Part shown: positions 1 through 9,738 of the stretch, in pieces | Position numbering within the stretch: position 1 is the stretch's first letter | Layout: each line of letters starts with the position of its first letter | Source of the DNA: Pantoea sp. Eser | GTDB lineage: Bacteria > Pseudomonadota > Gammaproteobacteria > Enterobacterales > Enterobacteriaceae | Reading direction: 5' to 3' | DNA length: 64,000 nt | NCBI GenBank assembly: GCA_009830035.1 | Contig: SZZY01000014.1 | Coordinates: forward strand, 1-64,000 | The notes under the pieces: generated by a model | What the model saw: the letters and a program-made list of their open reading frames with translations, nothing else | What the model was told of the DNA's origin: nothing | Database searches by the model: none | Made by a program: the position numbers and the translations under genes

Positions 1-2154
1 GCGCCGCTCGGTATTGACGAAGGTGCCCTCTTTCTCCACGCTCGGGCACCCCGGCAACACCACATCGGCGAACTCTGCGGTACGGCTCATAAAGATATCC
101 TGCACCACCATGAACTCCAGATTGGTGAAGGCTTCATGCACGTTGGTGGAATCCGCATCGGAAAACGCGGTTTCTTCACCGGTGATATACATGGCGCACA
201 GTTTGCCTTCATGGGCATGCTGCACCATTTTGAAGTTATCCGCGCCAGGCTGATCGGACAGTGCTTCAGGATCGACGCCCCAGGCACGCGCCCATTTTTC
301 CCGTACCGCGGCATCGCTGACCTTTTCATAGCCCGGATAGACATTACTCAGGCAGCCGAAGTCACTGGCACCCTGCACGTTATTATGGCCGCGCATCGGA
401 TAGCCGCCGGTGCCCGGCCGGCCATAATTGCCGGTCACCAGCAGCAGGTTGGATAACTCGGTGCTGGTGTCCGCCCCGTGGCTGTGCTGGGTAATGCCCA
501 TCGCCCACAGAATACAGGCGCTGCCTGCATGGCCGATCATCTCGGCTGCGGCTGTCAGCTCTTCCTCACTCAGACCACAGGTCTCGCTGGCAAACGCTAG
601 GGTAAAGGGCGCAAGCGATTCACGGTATTCTTCCACCTGATTGACCCGCTGTGCCAGAAATGCCCGATCGGCATAGCCGTGATCAAACATATATTTCGCC
701 ATCGCCGATGCCCAGACCAGGTCGGTGCCGGGCCGGATACGTAGATAGCGGTCGGCACGCTCGGCCATTTCATGACGACGCGGGTCAACGACCAGCAGTT
801 TCTGACCCTGATGTTTGTGGCTCTGCTTAATGTGCGAGGCGATAACCGGATGGTTCTCGGCCAGATTGCTGCCGACGATAATAATCAGTTCAGTTTGTTG
901 CAGATCGCGAATGGTGCCGGCATCGCCGCCGTAGCCGACGGTGCGAAACAGCCCTTCTGTCGCCGGGTTTTGACAATAGCGCGAGGAGTTATCTACGTTG
1001 TTGGTGCCGAAGATCAGTCGGGCAATCTTCTGCGTCAGATAGGCTTCTTCATTGCTGGCTTTACTTGAGCCAATAAATCCAATCGCATCGCCGCCATACT
1101 GCCGGGCGACCCGGCGTAAACCCTCGGCGACGCGCTGCAGCGCTTCGTCCCAGCTGGCGGGCCGGAAGCAGCCATTCTCACGAATCAACGGCGTGGTCAG
1201 ACGCTGCGGGCTATTGACGAAGTCCCAGCCAAACTTCCCTTTGACGCAGGTTGAGATGCCGTTTGCCGGAGCATCCGCGACCGGCTGAACTTTCAGGATG
1301 TGGCGGTCGCGGGTCCAGATCTCGAAACTGCACCCCACGCCGCAATAGGTGCAGACGGTTTTGGTGCGTTTGATTTCGGCCTGGCGCAGCGCCACATCGA
1401 TTTTTGACACGCCGGTGATCGGTTCCATGCCGATACTGTTTTCCAGCGTTTTGACAAAGTTGATCAGCGGACGTTTCAATCCTTCATCCATGGCGGTGAA
1501 CGGCCCGGCATCCGGCTGCATAGTTTTTTCCAGCAGCGCGTTACATGGGCAGACCGTGACACAGTGTCCACAACTGACGCAGCTTGAGCCGGCAATCTCG
1601 GTGCCGCCATCCCACAGCACCCGCGGATGCGCCTGGGTGTAATCAATCGACAGCGTTTCGTTAACCTCAACGTTCTGGCAGGCCTCCACGCAGCGGCCAC
1701 ACAAAATGCACTGGTCGGGATCGTAGGTATAAAACGGATTGGAGTGATCTTTAGCGTACGGCTTAGGCTGATGCGGATAGTACTGAATAGGAATATGCAT
1801 ATCCGCCACAGCATTATGTAAGGTGCAGTCACCGGTATTGTGTTCACAGACCGTGCAGTAGAGTTCGTGGCGGTTAAGCAACCGATCCACCCCCTCCTGC
1901 TGCGCCACTTCCAGCGCAGCACCTTCACTCTGCACCTCTAATCCGTCATGAGTACGTAAAGTGCAGCCGCGCACCCGCTCGCCATTGGCATCCACCCAGC
2001 ACACATCACAACTCTGTAAAGGTGCCAGGGCCGGGTGGTAACAGACATGGGGCAGTTTTTTTCCCTGCGCATCAAGAAAATCAATCAAGGGTTGATCAGC
2101 TAACCCGGTTAACCGTTCACCATTAAAAATTATGGTGCAGTGTGCTCCGCTCAT
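1..2154 (-). CDS. Formate dehydrogenase alpha subunit (molybdopterin, partial at window edge)
   Basis: An open frame of about 718 residues runs from the ATG at 2154 off the left edge with no stop. The order is that of large soluble formate dehydrogenase alpha chains: an N-terminal 2Fe-2S ferredoxin domain (cysteines near residues 38, 49, 52), a histidine/cysteine loop, two 4Fe-4S ferredoxin motifs (CILCGRC and SCGHC), then the molybdopterin domain beginning with CTYCGVGC. The likely Mo ligand is the Cys of RYCQNPATEG, so this is a cysteine, not selenocysteine, enzyme. It oxidises formate to CO2; the electron acceptor partner is not visible here. No lesion is seen in the visible part, unlike most neighbours. 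Formate could come from the oxalate decarboxylase at 26965. A 253-bp piece of this gene (143-395) is copied into the cytochrome gene at 3286-3538. Confidence 0.88.
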   Translation of the reverse strand, partial: MSGAHCTIIFNGERLTGLADQPLIDFLDAQGKKLPHVCYHPALAPLQSCDVCWVDANGERVRGCTLRTHDGLEVQSEGAALEVAQQEGVDRLLNRHELYCTVCEHNTGDCTLHNAVADMHIPIQYYPHQPKPYAKDHSNPFYTYDPDQCILCGRCVEACQNVEVNETLSIDYTQAHPRVLWDGGTEIAGSSCVSCGHCVTVCPCNALLEKTMQPDAGPFTAMDEGLKRPLINFVKTLENSIGMEPITGVSKIDVALRQAEIKRTKTVCTYCGVGCSFEIWTRDRHILKVQPVADAPANGISTCVKGKFGWDFVNSPQRLTTPLIRENGCFRPASWDEALQRVAEGLRRVARQYGGDAIGFIGSSKASNEEAYLTQKIARLIFGTNNVDNSSRYCQNPATEGLFRTVGYGGDAGTIRDLQQTELIIIVGSNLAENHPVIASHIKQSHKHQGQKLLVVDPRRHEMAERADRYLRIRPGTDLVWASAMAKYMFDHGYADRAFLAQRVNQVEEYRESLAPFTLAFASETCGLSEEELTAAAEMIGHAGSACILWAMGITQHSHGADTSTELSNLLLVTGNYGRPGTGGYPMRGHNNVQGASDFGCLSNVYPGYEKVSDAAVREKWARAWGVDPEALSDQPGADNFKMVQHAHEGKLCAMYITGEETAFSDADSTNVHEAFTNLEFMVVQDIFMSRTAEFADVVLPGCPSVEKEGTFVNTERR

Positions 2155-2198
2155 ATAAGCCTCATGAAGACATTGCGAATAGCTTCCAGCCGAAAAAT

Positions 2199-2218
2199 AT
2201 CCCTGTATTTATAGGGAT
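2199..2218. promoter_or_regulatory. Inverted repeat upstream of the formate dehydrogenase gene
   Basis: Arms ATCCCT and AGGGAT are separated by eight bases, 45 bp upstream of the start at 2154 of the minus-strand gene. The position suits an operator. No regulator can be assigned. Confidence 0.3.
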
Positions 2219-2514
2219 GACTCTTCAGTTTAGTGAGGATTAACAGCCGCGCCACGGATACCGCTACGCTTGTTACGGTTACTCTCTGAATCGTAAAACG
2301 TTTTAAAATGTAATGACTTTTTACCGCGCGGGAAAAGCCGACAGCCGCCACCGACGCAGCTGTTTCTTTTGATTAGAGTTATTGCTTAACACAGCGGAGA
2401 AATAGCCTGCCAGCGAACCTTAAATGCAGCGTTGCCGTCACAGCAGAAAGGCTTGCCTGGCGTTCATCTTGCCCGCCCTTCAGGCGGCACAGAACAAAGG
2501 GGAGGCCATATTTA

Positions 2515-2710
2515 TGTGACGCCACCGCCGCGCGCATCACCCGGCGCAGACGGATATATTCGCCGAGGTTATAGCCGGTGCGGTCGCGGAAGGCGCGCTG
2601 AAAATGTCAGTGACCGTAACCGCTTTTGCTGGTGATGGTTTTCACCCGTACCCGTTCATCAAACAGGTTTTGTTCAATCCACGGCAGAATATCGCTAACC
2701 CCGCATCCAT
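2515..2710 (-). pseudogene. AraC-family HTH regulator fragment
   Basis: Read on the minus strand from ATG at 2710, the text matches a short SoxS/Rob-type AraC DNA-binding domain: LPWIEQNLFDERV, TITSKSGYGH, then HFQRAFRDRTGYNLGEYIR and LRR. A TGA at 2609-2607 sits where this family has Trp (the W of the WHFQR type motif). Homology fades after about 65 residues, so the second HTH is incomplete. It lies upstream of the formate dehydrogenase gene on the same strand and might once have controlled it or the dehydrogenase operon behind it. The target is unknown. Confidence 0.6.
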
Positions 2711-2735
2711 TGCCCTGACGCTACTGCTGCCCGTC

Positions 2736-2753
2736 ACAGGCAATATTGCCTGT
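2736..2753. repeat. 18-bp perfect palindrome
   Basis: ACAGGCAATATTGCCTGT is a perfect dyad just upstream of the AraC fragment start at 2710 (minus strand). It could be its own operator. Function unknown. Confidence 0.35.
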
Positions 2754-2846
2754 CTGCTTAGCTCCTCACACATAGGCCCTCCGCGCTGAAAGTGACTGAA
2801 TCGCAACCGGCATGCTGTCCGGCTGAAGCAGTCACGGTTATTCCGC

Positions 2847-3696
2847 TCAGCGTCGAAGATGGATAGTTATACAAACGGATAGGTTAAGGTAGAGCTGCGC
2901 GCCACTCAGATGATTACCGGATACCGCGTCATCAAGCGTCGCCGCCGGGCCGGATTCAATCGCCGCCACGTTAAGTTTGTCCGGCGCGGCGAGAGCCTGA
3001 GGTTTTGCCGGCGCGCCTCCCAGCGTTAACAGATAGCGAGCGATAGAGTGGCGGTCGTTATCGGTAAGGCGTGAGAAGAAATTCTCAACGACAGTGCCCA
3101 TTTCACCCGCCGCAATGGCTTTGCCCGGCAGCGAACCGGTTTTGAGATAGGTGGTCAGTTCCTGTTCTGACCAGTCATACAGATGAGCCTGCGTCAGATC
3201 GGGGGCATTCCAGCTGCCCACTTCGCCCCCACGCAGAAAACGCCCGGTTTTCTCTGCCATCATCAGGTTACGCATCGATGTCCGCTTGGTGGAATCCGCA
3301 TCGGAAAACGCGGTTTCTTCACCGGTGATATACATGGCGCACAGTTTGCCTTCATGGGCATGCTGCACCATTTTGAAGTTATCCGCGCCAGGCTGATCGG
3401 ACAGTGCTTCAGGATCGACGCCCCAGGCACGCGCCCATTTTTCCCGAACCGCGGCATCGCTGACCTTTTCATAGCCCGGATAGACATTACTCAGGCAGCC
3501 GAAGTCACTGGCACCCTGCACGTTATTATGGCCGCGCAGATGCGGTAACCGCCTGAAAACGGGTGGCCATTATCGGGATTGCGATGACAGGCCGAGCAAT
3601 CGCCAGATATTCACCGCGCTTAAGCGTCGCCTCATCAGGTTTTGCCAGCACCAGCACCGGAAGCAGCAACAGAAAGAACAGCGTCATTCGCATCAT
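2847..3696 (-). pseudogene. Cytochrome c subunit of a GMC-type membrane dehydrogenase, interrupted
   Basis: The start at 3696 (ATGATG, overlapping the stop of the flavoprotein gene) gives a signal peptide rich in Leu, then KRGEYLA. After a frameshift the first haem motif DCSACH and the run NPDNGHPFSGGYRI are readable. At 3538 the sequence jumps into a 253-bp copy of the formate dehydrogenase gene (3538-3286), and cytochrome sequence resumes at the former second haem site (RNLMMAEKTGRFLRGG). The third haem is lost: the frame ends with an aberrant tail after GAQLYLN. Such triheme cytochromes pass electrons from gluconate/sorbitol-type GMC dehydrogenases to ubiquinone in the inner membrane. The gene is dead: two of three haem sites gone, plus frameshift and insertion. 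Confidence 0.82.
3286..3538. repeat. 253-bp duplicated segment of the formate dehydrogenase gene
   Basis: Bases 3286-3538 match 143-395 in the same orientation with one visible mismatch (304 T, 3447 A). The flanks at both copies diverge abruptly, so the boundaries are exact to the base. The copy sits inside the cytochrome c gene and replaces the part between haem sites one and two. There are no terminal inverted repeats or target duplications of a transposon, so this looks like replacement by illegitimate recombination. Confidence 0.93.
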
Positions 3697-4967
3697 CACA
3701 ACTCCCGAACCAGGTTGTCAGCCAGACGGAGCGCCAGCGCGATGCCGGTCAGGGTCGGATTCACCGTGGCTGACGTTGGCATTACCCCGGTGGTGGTGAG
3801 AAACAGATTCGGATGATCCCAGCTGCGGCAGTGCGCATCGACCACCGAGTCGCGCGGGTTGTCGCCCATACTCGTGGTGCCCATGATGTGATACTGATTA
3901 CGCCATCCTGTTGGTGCCTCAACTATCTCGCCATTAAAGGCCATCAGAAAATTAGCGAAATCCCGGTAAGCCTGCGCGCGCATGCCGCGAACATAGCTGT
4001 CCAGCTGATAGTTCACCTGCAGCATGGGTCATCCGATAGCATCACGCCGACTCGGGTGCGGAATCACGCGATTAGTCGGGCTGGGCAGGGTTTCGCTCAT
4101 GGTGCTGATGTTCATGATGCGTGAGGCGCGATCGCGAATCGCCGCATCAAGTTCAGGTCCCATCAGGCCTTGCCTAAGCAGTGACGGTGTCACGTCAATA
4201 TTCGGCACCAGATTGCGCAGCGAGTAGCGAATGGCAGAGTGTTGCGCACGGCTCGGCTCATCGCGTCGGGTGGCAATACTGCCGTGCTGAACCGAGCCGC
4301 GCCCTGTCCAGAGCGGTTCATCAACCAGAAACGTCATGCTTAAGCCGGTGTGATCCATCAGATTGCGGCCAACCTGATCGGAACTGTTCGCTACCTCCGA
4401 CATCAACAGCAATTTTGCTGTTTCCAGACCATGGGCAGCCACGACGAATTTTTTCGCGCTGAGTCGTATATTGCGTCTGTCAGGTTTGCGGTAGTGCACC
4501 GCAACGATCTGATTATCAGCACCCTTTTCCAGCTTCCAGGTAACCGATTCAGTGCGCAGATCAACGCCCAGCGCCACGGCTTTATCCACATGCATATCGC
4601 CTGAATACATGGCGCCAATAGGACAAACGGGTTCGCAGTTATTGTTGCCGGCGCAGGCTGGACGACCATCGTAAGGCTGCGAAATCCGGGCATGCGGTTC
4701 ATGAATCACCTGATAACCTAGCGGGCCCAGCTTTGCCTGCATCCGTTGCACCATGTAGGGTTTGGCTTCCGGCGGCAGAGGATAAGGCGCGCACCAGTTA
4801 CGCTTGCTGGTGCTGTTGCGATAGTTTTCAATCACTTTCCAGAGCGGAATGTAGGGCCCTGCCTCCAGCATGATCACCGACTTGCCGGCTTTGGCCAGTT
4901 GAAAGGCTGCGTTGGCGCCCAGTGCGCCAGAGCCAATAATCACTACGTCGGCATCATACTGCGTCAT
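3696..4967 (-). pseudogene. GMC-family FAD dehydrogenase large subunit, broken
   Basis: From ATG 4967 the protein starts with an FAD-binding motif (VVIIGSGALGANAAFQLAKAG) and ends with the GMC C-terminal signature (NQYHIMGTTSMG, then NPTLTGIALALRLAD). This is the flavoprotein of gluconate 2-dehydrogenase/sorbitol dehydrogenase complexes, which oxidise sugars in the periplasm. A TGA at 4031-4029 splits it into 312 and about 110 residues in the same frame. The segment between NSTSKRN and WCAPYPLPP is also too short: roughly 100 residues that normally hold the GVGGTTWHW region are missing. It overlaps the small-subunit gene upstream and the cytochrome gene downstream by a few bases, so the three form one operon. 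Substrate cannot be told from sequence. Confidence 0.85.
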
Positions 4968-5582
4968 GATTTAGATGCTCTGCGCGATTCAGAAGACGCA
5001 TCGCCTCGGCATGGGTTCTGGCTCGCCCTTCCACCATCGCCAGCCATTCGGGCTGCACGCGGAGAATCGTTGCCCCAGGCGGTGATGTTTTCCGTCATCG
5101 GGGGCGCACTTACGCCCTCGGGCACCGCCTGCCAGTAATCTGGTCCGTGCTGTGAATAGGAGGGGCGTGGCGTAATACCGGCCGTCGGCTCATACATCAA
5201 TGCCGAGAGGAACGAAACAAACTGCGCATCGTCAGTGGCGCGGGTAGTGGCAGGGTCACCGGTATAGCCCAGATACCACGGCGTGATGATGGTCAGCGCG
5301 GTTGTGACCTCCGCTTCGGTGAGCTGCGCGAGGCGTTCCTCAGGCGACAAGTGGATATGACGGCGTAAGCTGCTGGTCGAAATCGCGCGCCTGATGGGAT
5401 AACAACCGATAGAGACGCTGACTGATGGCCGGATCAAGTCCCTGTCGGCCGGTTAAGGTCTGGCTGAGAAAAAGTAATGTCTCTTCACTGCCGGACTCAG
5501 CCAGCGCAGCAGGCATAATGGCGGGCAAGCTGATAATCACGCTTGATGAAATCATCACGCGCAGGAATGTACGCCTGTTCAT
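4964..5582 (-). pseudogene. Gluconate 2-dehydrogenase subunit 3-like protein, frameshifted
   Basis: The N-terminal part (MNRRTFLRVMISSSVIISLP from 5582) has a twin-arginine-like signal. After a frameshift near 5345 the frame continues with SPEERLAQLTEAEVTTALTIITPWYLGYTG, and after a second shift near 5060 with PEWLAMVEGRARTHAEAMRLLNRAEHLN, which ends where the flavoprotein gene begins. This is the small subunit that accompanies GMC dehydrogenases and is carried through the Tat system with the flavoprotein. Two frameshifts make it non-functional. It is the first gene of the three-subunit operon. Confidence 0.8.
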
Positions 5583-5726
5583 TTTTCCTCCAGGTGTAGG
5601 TAGGGTAAGAAAGAAAGCGGTTTAAACGGCGTATTTTTCATTTTTTATTAGCTTGAGGTAAGCGTTGTTATTTTAACATAGGCCTCAAGCAATAAATCTT
5701 TTTTGACTTTTGTGCGGTGAGTCATT

Positions 5727-6564
5727 TCACCGCATCGGCATAGCTTTTAAAGCTGCTTCACCACTGCCAGCGTTTTTCAGCCAGCTAACCAGCAATCGCG
5801 CTGCCGGTGTCAGTTCGCTTAATGACCGGTATTGTCAGCCAAAAGAATCACCAGCGGCAGGGTAATTTCAACCAGCGACGGCGCATCGGCGATAGGGTAT
5901 TACTCTCCATCTGCACCCTTGGCGCGGCATATCGGCTACTCAGCAGACGTTGTTCAAGCCACTGCCGGGTCACAACCTGCGGCGAGGGTAATAACCACTG
6001 AAAGCGGTCCAGCTGTTCAGGCGTCGGATGCAGACGCGCCAGCGGATGAAAGCAGCTGGCAGCCACCACCACAGGATCTTCCATCAACGGACGGGTGATA
6101 AATTCATCGCTCTTATCCGGTAAAAATCCCAGAATCAAATCCAGTTTGTTTTCCCGCAGCCGTGACTGCAGCAGATCTTTCAGTCCTACCTGCACTTCAA
6201 GCACCACGGTAGGCGCCTGCTGGAGTAATTCGCGGGTTAAATGCGGCAGCATTAATTCGGCTGCGGTAGCCGCAACGCCCAGGCGGATCACTCCGGCGGC
6301 TCCCGCGCCGAGGGCATTTAAATCCTGCTGCGTCACCTGCATCAGGTGCAGAACTTTTTGAGCGCGTTCACAAAGTAGAAACCCTACTTCCGTCAATTGT
6401 ATCCCGCGCCCCACCTTCAGAATCAGCCGCGTTGAGCATGATTTTTCCATCCGCTGAATGCACTTTGTCAGCGCCGGCTGGGTGATACCAAGGGCTTGCG
6501 CCGCTTTGCCAAGATGGGCAGTTTCATGCACCACCACTAGGTAACGCAGATCCTTAAGCTCCAT
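5727..6564 (-). pseudogene. LysR-family regulator of the adjacent hydroxyacid operon, frameshifted
   Basis: From ATG 6564 the N-terminus is a typical LysR HTH (MELKDLRYLVVVHETAHLGKAAQALGITQPALTKCIQRME) followed by the effector domain. The frame shifts near 5880; beyond it the third-frame text (SLVEITLPLVILLADN, then LSELTPAARLLVSWLK) is the natural C-terminus, ending at 5727. The gene is divergent from the dehydrogenase operon starting at 6664, the usual arrangement for a LysR activator responding to the pathway substrate. With the C-terminal effector domain disrupted it is probably inactive. Confidence 0.82.
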
Positions 6565-6663
6565 TCATTCCTCGTAGGAATCGAATCATAAAGAACAGAG
6601 AATATTAAATTCAACCTGCCAGGCTAAATGAAAATTAACACTGGAGTAACACATGAGTAACAC

Positions 6664-7644
6664 ATGAGCTGGATAATCCTGATGACCGCCCCGACCTTAG
6701 GGGCTGGAGGACAACACGCACTGGCCGAGGTAGGATGCGAAGTACATTACCTGCGTGACAGCTAGGATGCTGACGACGTTGAGAAAATCATGGCACGCAT
6801 CCCGTTTGATGCGGTTATTTCCCGCACGGTTGCCCTTTCCCGGAGTGCCATCACCGCCTGCCCGACCCTGAAGGTGATTTGTAAACATGGCGTTGGCGTC
6901 ACCAACATTGATGTTGATGCGGCTACCGAATACAACATCCCGGTATTGACCACGCCCGGCACCAATGCGCAGTCAGTAGCGGAGCTGACTATCGGCTTAA
7001 TGCTGAACGCGGCACGCCGTATAAGCTGGTATCAACAGGAAATCGAGGCGGGCCGCTGGACCCGCAACGGCGGCGGTATTGAACTCAGCGGTAAGACGCT
7101 GGGTCTGGTGGGCTTCCGTGAAATTGGCCAGCGGGTCGCACGTATTGCAGGCGCAATCGGGATGCGGGTCTGCTTTTACGATCCGGCGGTTGAAGAACAT
7201 CAGACAACGCTGCCTGGCGAACAGGTCAGCTCACTGGACAGCCTGCTGACCCAAAGCCACGTAATCAGCCTGCACTGCCCGGTCAATGCGGCAACACGTC
7301 AGATGCTGAACAACCGCACGCTGGCACTGTTACCGCCTGGCGCATTGATCATCAACACCGCGCGCGGTGAGCTGGTCGATGAAGCAGCGCTGGATGCGGC
7401 CCTGCGTAACGGTCAGCTTTTCGCAGCCGGGCCGGATACCGTCGCCTCGGAGCCTTTTCACGCCGATCACCCTTTTCGCACGCTCAATAATATGCTTCTG
7501 ACGCCGCACATTGGCGGCTCGACGCCTCAAGCGCTGGATGCGGTAGCGCGCCTAGCGGCGCGTCAGTGTCTCGATTTTCTGGAAGGTTATGGGGTAAATC
7601 CAGTGACCTGTGTTAACCGAACTGTCCTTAAGGAACGCTCATGA
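6664..7644 (+). pseudogene. D-2-hydroxyacid dehydrogenase (SerA-like), amber stop and damaged NAD motif
   Basis: The frame from ATG 6664 reads MSWIILMTAPTLGAGGQHAL and stops at TAG 6763-6765 (RDS*DADDVEK), where Gln is the simplest ancestor. After it the protein is complete: substrate domain, NAD domain, NTARGELVDE and the catalytic His in LTPHIGGSTP. The Rossmann motif reads VGFREIG where GFGEIG is expected, so a glycine has become Arg. Upstream, an 11-bp tandem duplication (GAGTAACACAT twice, about 6651-6672) moved the start away from its GGAG ribosome site. It lies first in a run with the RraA-like, MRJP-like and CitMHS genes and overlaps the next gene by four bases. It would oxidise a 2-hydroxyacid; substrate unknown. 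Confidence 0.82.
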
Positions 7645-8332
7645 CAACCGATAACCGCTGGCCTGCTGGCTATTTTATTGGACAACGTGGATCCCTGCCC
7701 GATGTTGAAACCATCGACGCCTTCCGCCGATTACCGGTGCTGAATATCGGTGACTGCATGGGACGCAGCTGCGGCGCGTCTGGATTACAGGCCTATCACA
7801 ATAACCCGCAACATGTACTCTGCGGTCCGGCGCTGACGGTGAAGGTCCGTCCCGGCGATAACCTGATGATCCACAAAGCGATAGAGATGGACCAGCCAGG
7901 CGATGTTCTGGTCATTGATGGATCGGGCGATCTTACCCAGGCATTGATCGGTGGCCTGATGCGCACCTCAGCGCTGGCGAAAGGTATCGCGGGTTTTGTC
8001 ATTGATGGCGCCATCCGGGATATCAACGAATGGGCAGAAGGCGGCGTGGCTCTCTGGGCCCGGGGTAATACGCTGCGCGGGCCTCAAAGGAAGGCCCTGG
8101 CGAGATCAACGTCACCGTACAGTGCGCGGGTCTGGTGGTGGCACCAGGCGATTTAATTGTTGCCGACGCTGATGGCGTAATTGCAATTCCGCAGCAGCAG
8201 CTCGCGTCTTTACTGCCTCGGGTACGTGAACATGAGCAGCGCGAAGCGCGCATTCGCGAAAATAACCGGCAGGGCACCGCCGATCCGGAACGTTTTAACG
8301 CCATTTTACGTGCTAAGGGGTGCCCGCTGTGA
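7641..8332 (+). pseudogene. RraA-like aldolase/decarboxylase, frameshifted
   Basis: ATG 7641 overlaps the TGA of the dehydrogenase gene. The protein shows the RraA/HMG-aldolase fold: VLNIGDCMGR, LTVKVRPGDNLMIHKA, GDVLVIDGSGD, and the active-site stretch GGLMRTSALAKGIAGFVIDG followed by AIRD. Near 8090 a one-base shift ends it early; the natural C-terminus (EGPGEINVTVQCAGLVVAPGD, then LIVADADGVIAIP) continues in another frame to 8332. Members of this family cleave 4-hydroxy-4-methyl-2-oxoglutarate or decarboxylate oxaloacetate. The pairing with a 2-hydroxyacid dehydrogenase and a tricarboxylate-type transporter fits branched or hydroxylated di/tricarboxylate breakdown, which is inference. Confidence 0.82.
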
Positions 8333-9444
8333 TCAGAAAAAACCACACCCGCTCGCTCAGCCTGCTTACTCTGCTGACGACAATGATGACCACCCTATGT
8401 CGCCGCCCAAGATCAGCTGCCGACGCAGCGGGACAGTCGTTTACAGCAGGTTGAAACCTCACCGCGCGTCTGGAATGGCGTCACGGTCAGCGCGGATGGG
8501 CGCATTTTTGCTTCACTGACCCAGTCAGAAGGCACCGGTCTGCAACTGGCTGAAGTAAAAAACGGGCAACTCGAAGCCTGGCCAGACAAGGCTTGGAATC
8601 AGTGGGACAGCAAGGATCCCTCGCATCACTTTTTACATGTTAATGCACTGCGATTTGGCCCTGATGGCGATCTTTGGGTCATGGATGCCGGCAATAAAGG
8701 GATCGGTACCGGCAACAAAGCGGTGGAAGGCGGCGCTAAACTGGTGCGCATCAATATTCAGACGCGCAAAGTTTTGGCGACCTATCTCTTTAAGGCGCCC
8801 ACGCTGAAGCCCGCCAGCTACCTGGATGATGTCCGTTTCAATGGTGATTTCGCCTATATCACCGATCCAGGCGCGGTCGGACTGGTGGTGCTGAACCTGA
8901 AAAATGGCCAAAGCTGGCGCGTGCTGGATAATCCCCCGCTCTCTATCGATCATCAGCCAATCTATGCCGATGGGAAAAAACTTTTCTTACGCGACGGGCG
9001 CGAAAAGCGGGTAGGACTGGATCAGCTTGAAGTCTCTCCCGACGGCAAACGGCTCTATTATCAGGCTATCCCGGGCCCGATGGCGCGAATAGAAACCCGC
9101 TATCTTAATGATGCGACGTTAACGGCTGACGAGGTTGCCCGGCATACGCAGAAGTTTGTTGAAACATGGAGCACCGGTGGCACCGCTATTGATGCTGACG
9201 GCAATCTCTATGCATCGGATATCAACACGCGCTCCGTGAAACGTATCACCCCGCAGGGGGAGGTGAGCACCGTGATTCAGGATCCCCGGCTGGTCTGGAT
9301 CGATGCGATGTGGATATCTGAGGGACAACTCTGGATGCCATCGGCACAGATTAACCGGACTCCGGTAAGCCTTCTGTGGTTGAGTATCCGGTTAAACTCT
9401 ATCGTCTGAGTTTGTCTGTCGCGCCATCGCCGCGCGATCATTAA
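8330..9444 (+). pseudogene. Major royal jelly/SMP-30-like secreted protein, two frameshifts
   Basis: A GTG at 8330 overlapping the previous stop begins a secreted protein (IRKNHTRSLSLLTLLTTMMTT). Near 8395 the frame shifts to QDQLPTQRDSRLQQVETSPR, and the bulk follows (VWNGVTVSADGRIFASL, DLWVMDAGNKG, DVRFNGDFAYITDPG, TGGTAIDADGNLYASDI). Near 9363 a second shift cuts the C-terminus; the natural end reads VVEYPVKLYRL and stops at 9444. These beta-propeller proteins are often annotated as MRJP or gluconolactonase-like; a lactonase role fits an acid-sugar pathway but is not shown. Last but one gene of the operon. Confidence 0.8.
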
Positions 9445-9453
9445 TAATTCAAA

Positions 9454-9471
9454 GGCCCGTTTATTCGGGCC
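9454..9471. terminator. Hairpin after the MRJP-like gene
   Basis: GGCCCG and CGGGCC pair around a TTTATT loop ten bases after the stop. No clear T-run follows, so it may be an attenuating hairpin before the transporter gene. Confidence 0.5.
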
Positions 9472-9738
9472 GGTTAATCTGGCATTAGCCCGAAAGCAAT
9501 TAACACTTCTCAGGCGTAAGTATCGCCTTTTATCATCACTATGCGTGATTTTAAATTTTCAAAAAACATGAGTCAGCGCACATGAATAATTTTTTATGGA
9601 TTATTAACAGCCGTCTTTTTTTCGGATAATAGCTGACCCATTAATAATAACGTTAGTGCATATCGCATTGAATTTAATTCCGATACGTTTTCTGTTTGTC
9701 GCTGACGGACGGGCGGTCTCCCTGCAACAGGATAAAAT

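Noticed and set aside
3286-3538. Insertion sequence in the cytochrome gene
   Set aside because: The insert equals part of the formate dehydrogenase gene; no transposase, terminal inverted repeats or target duplication.
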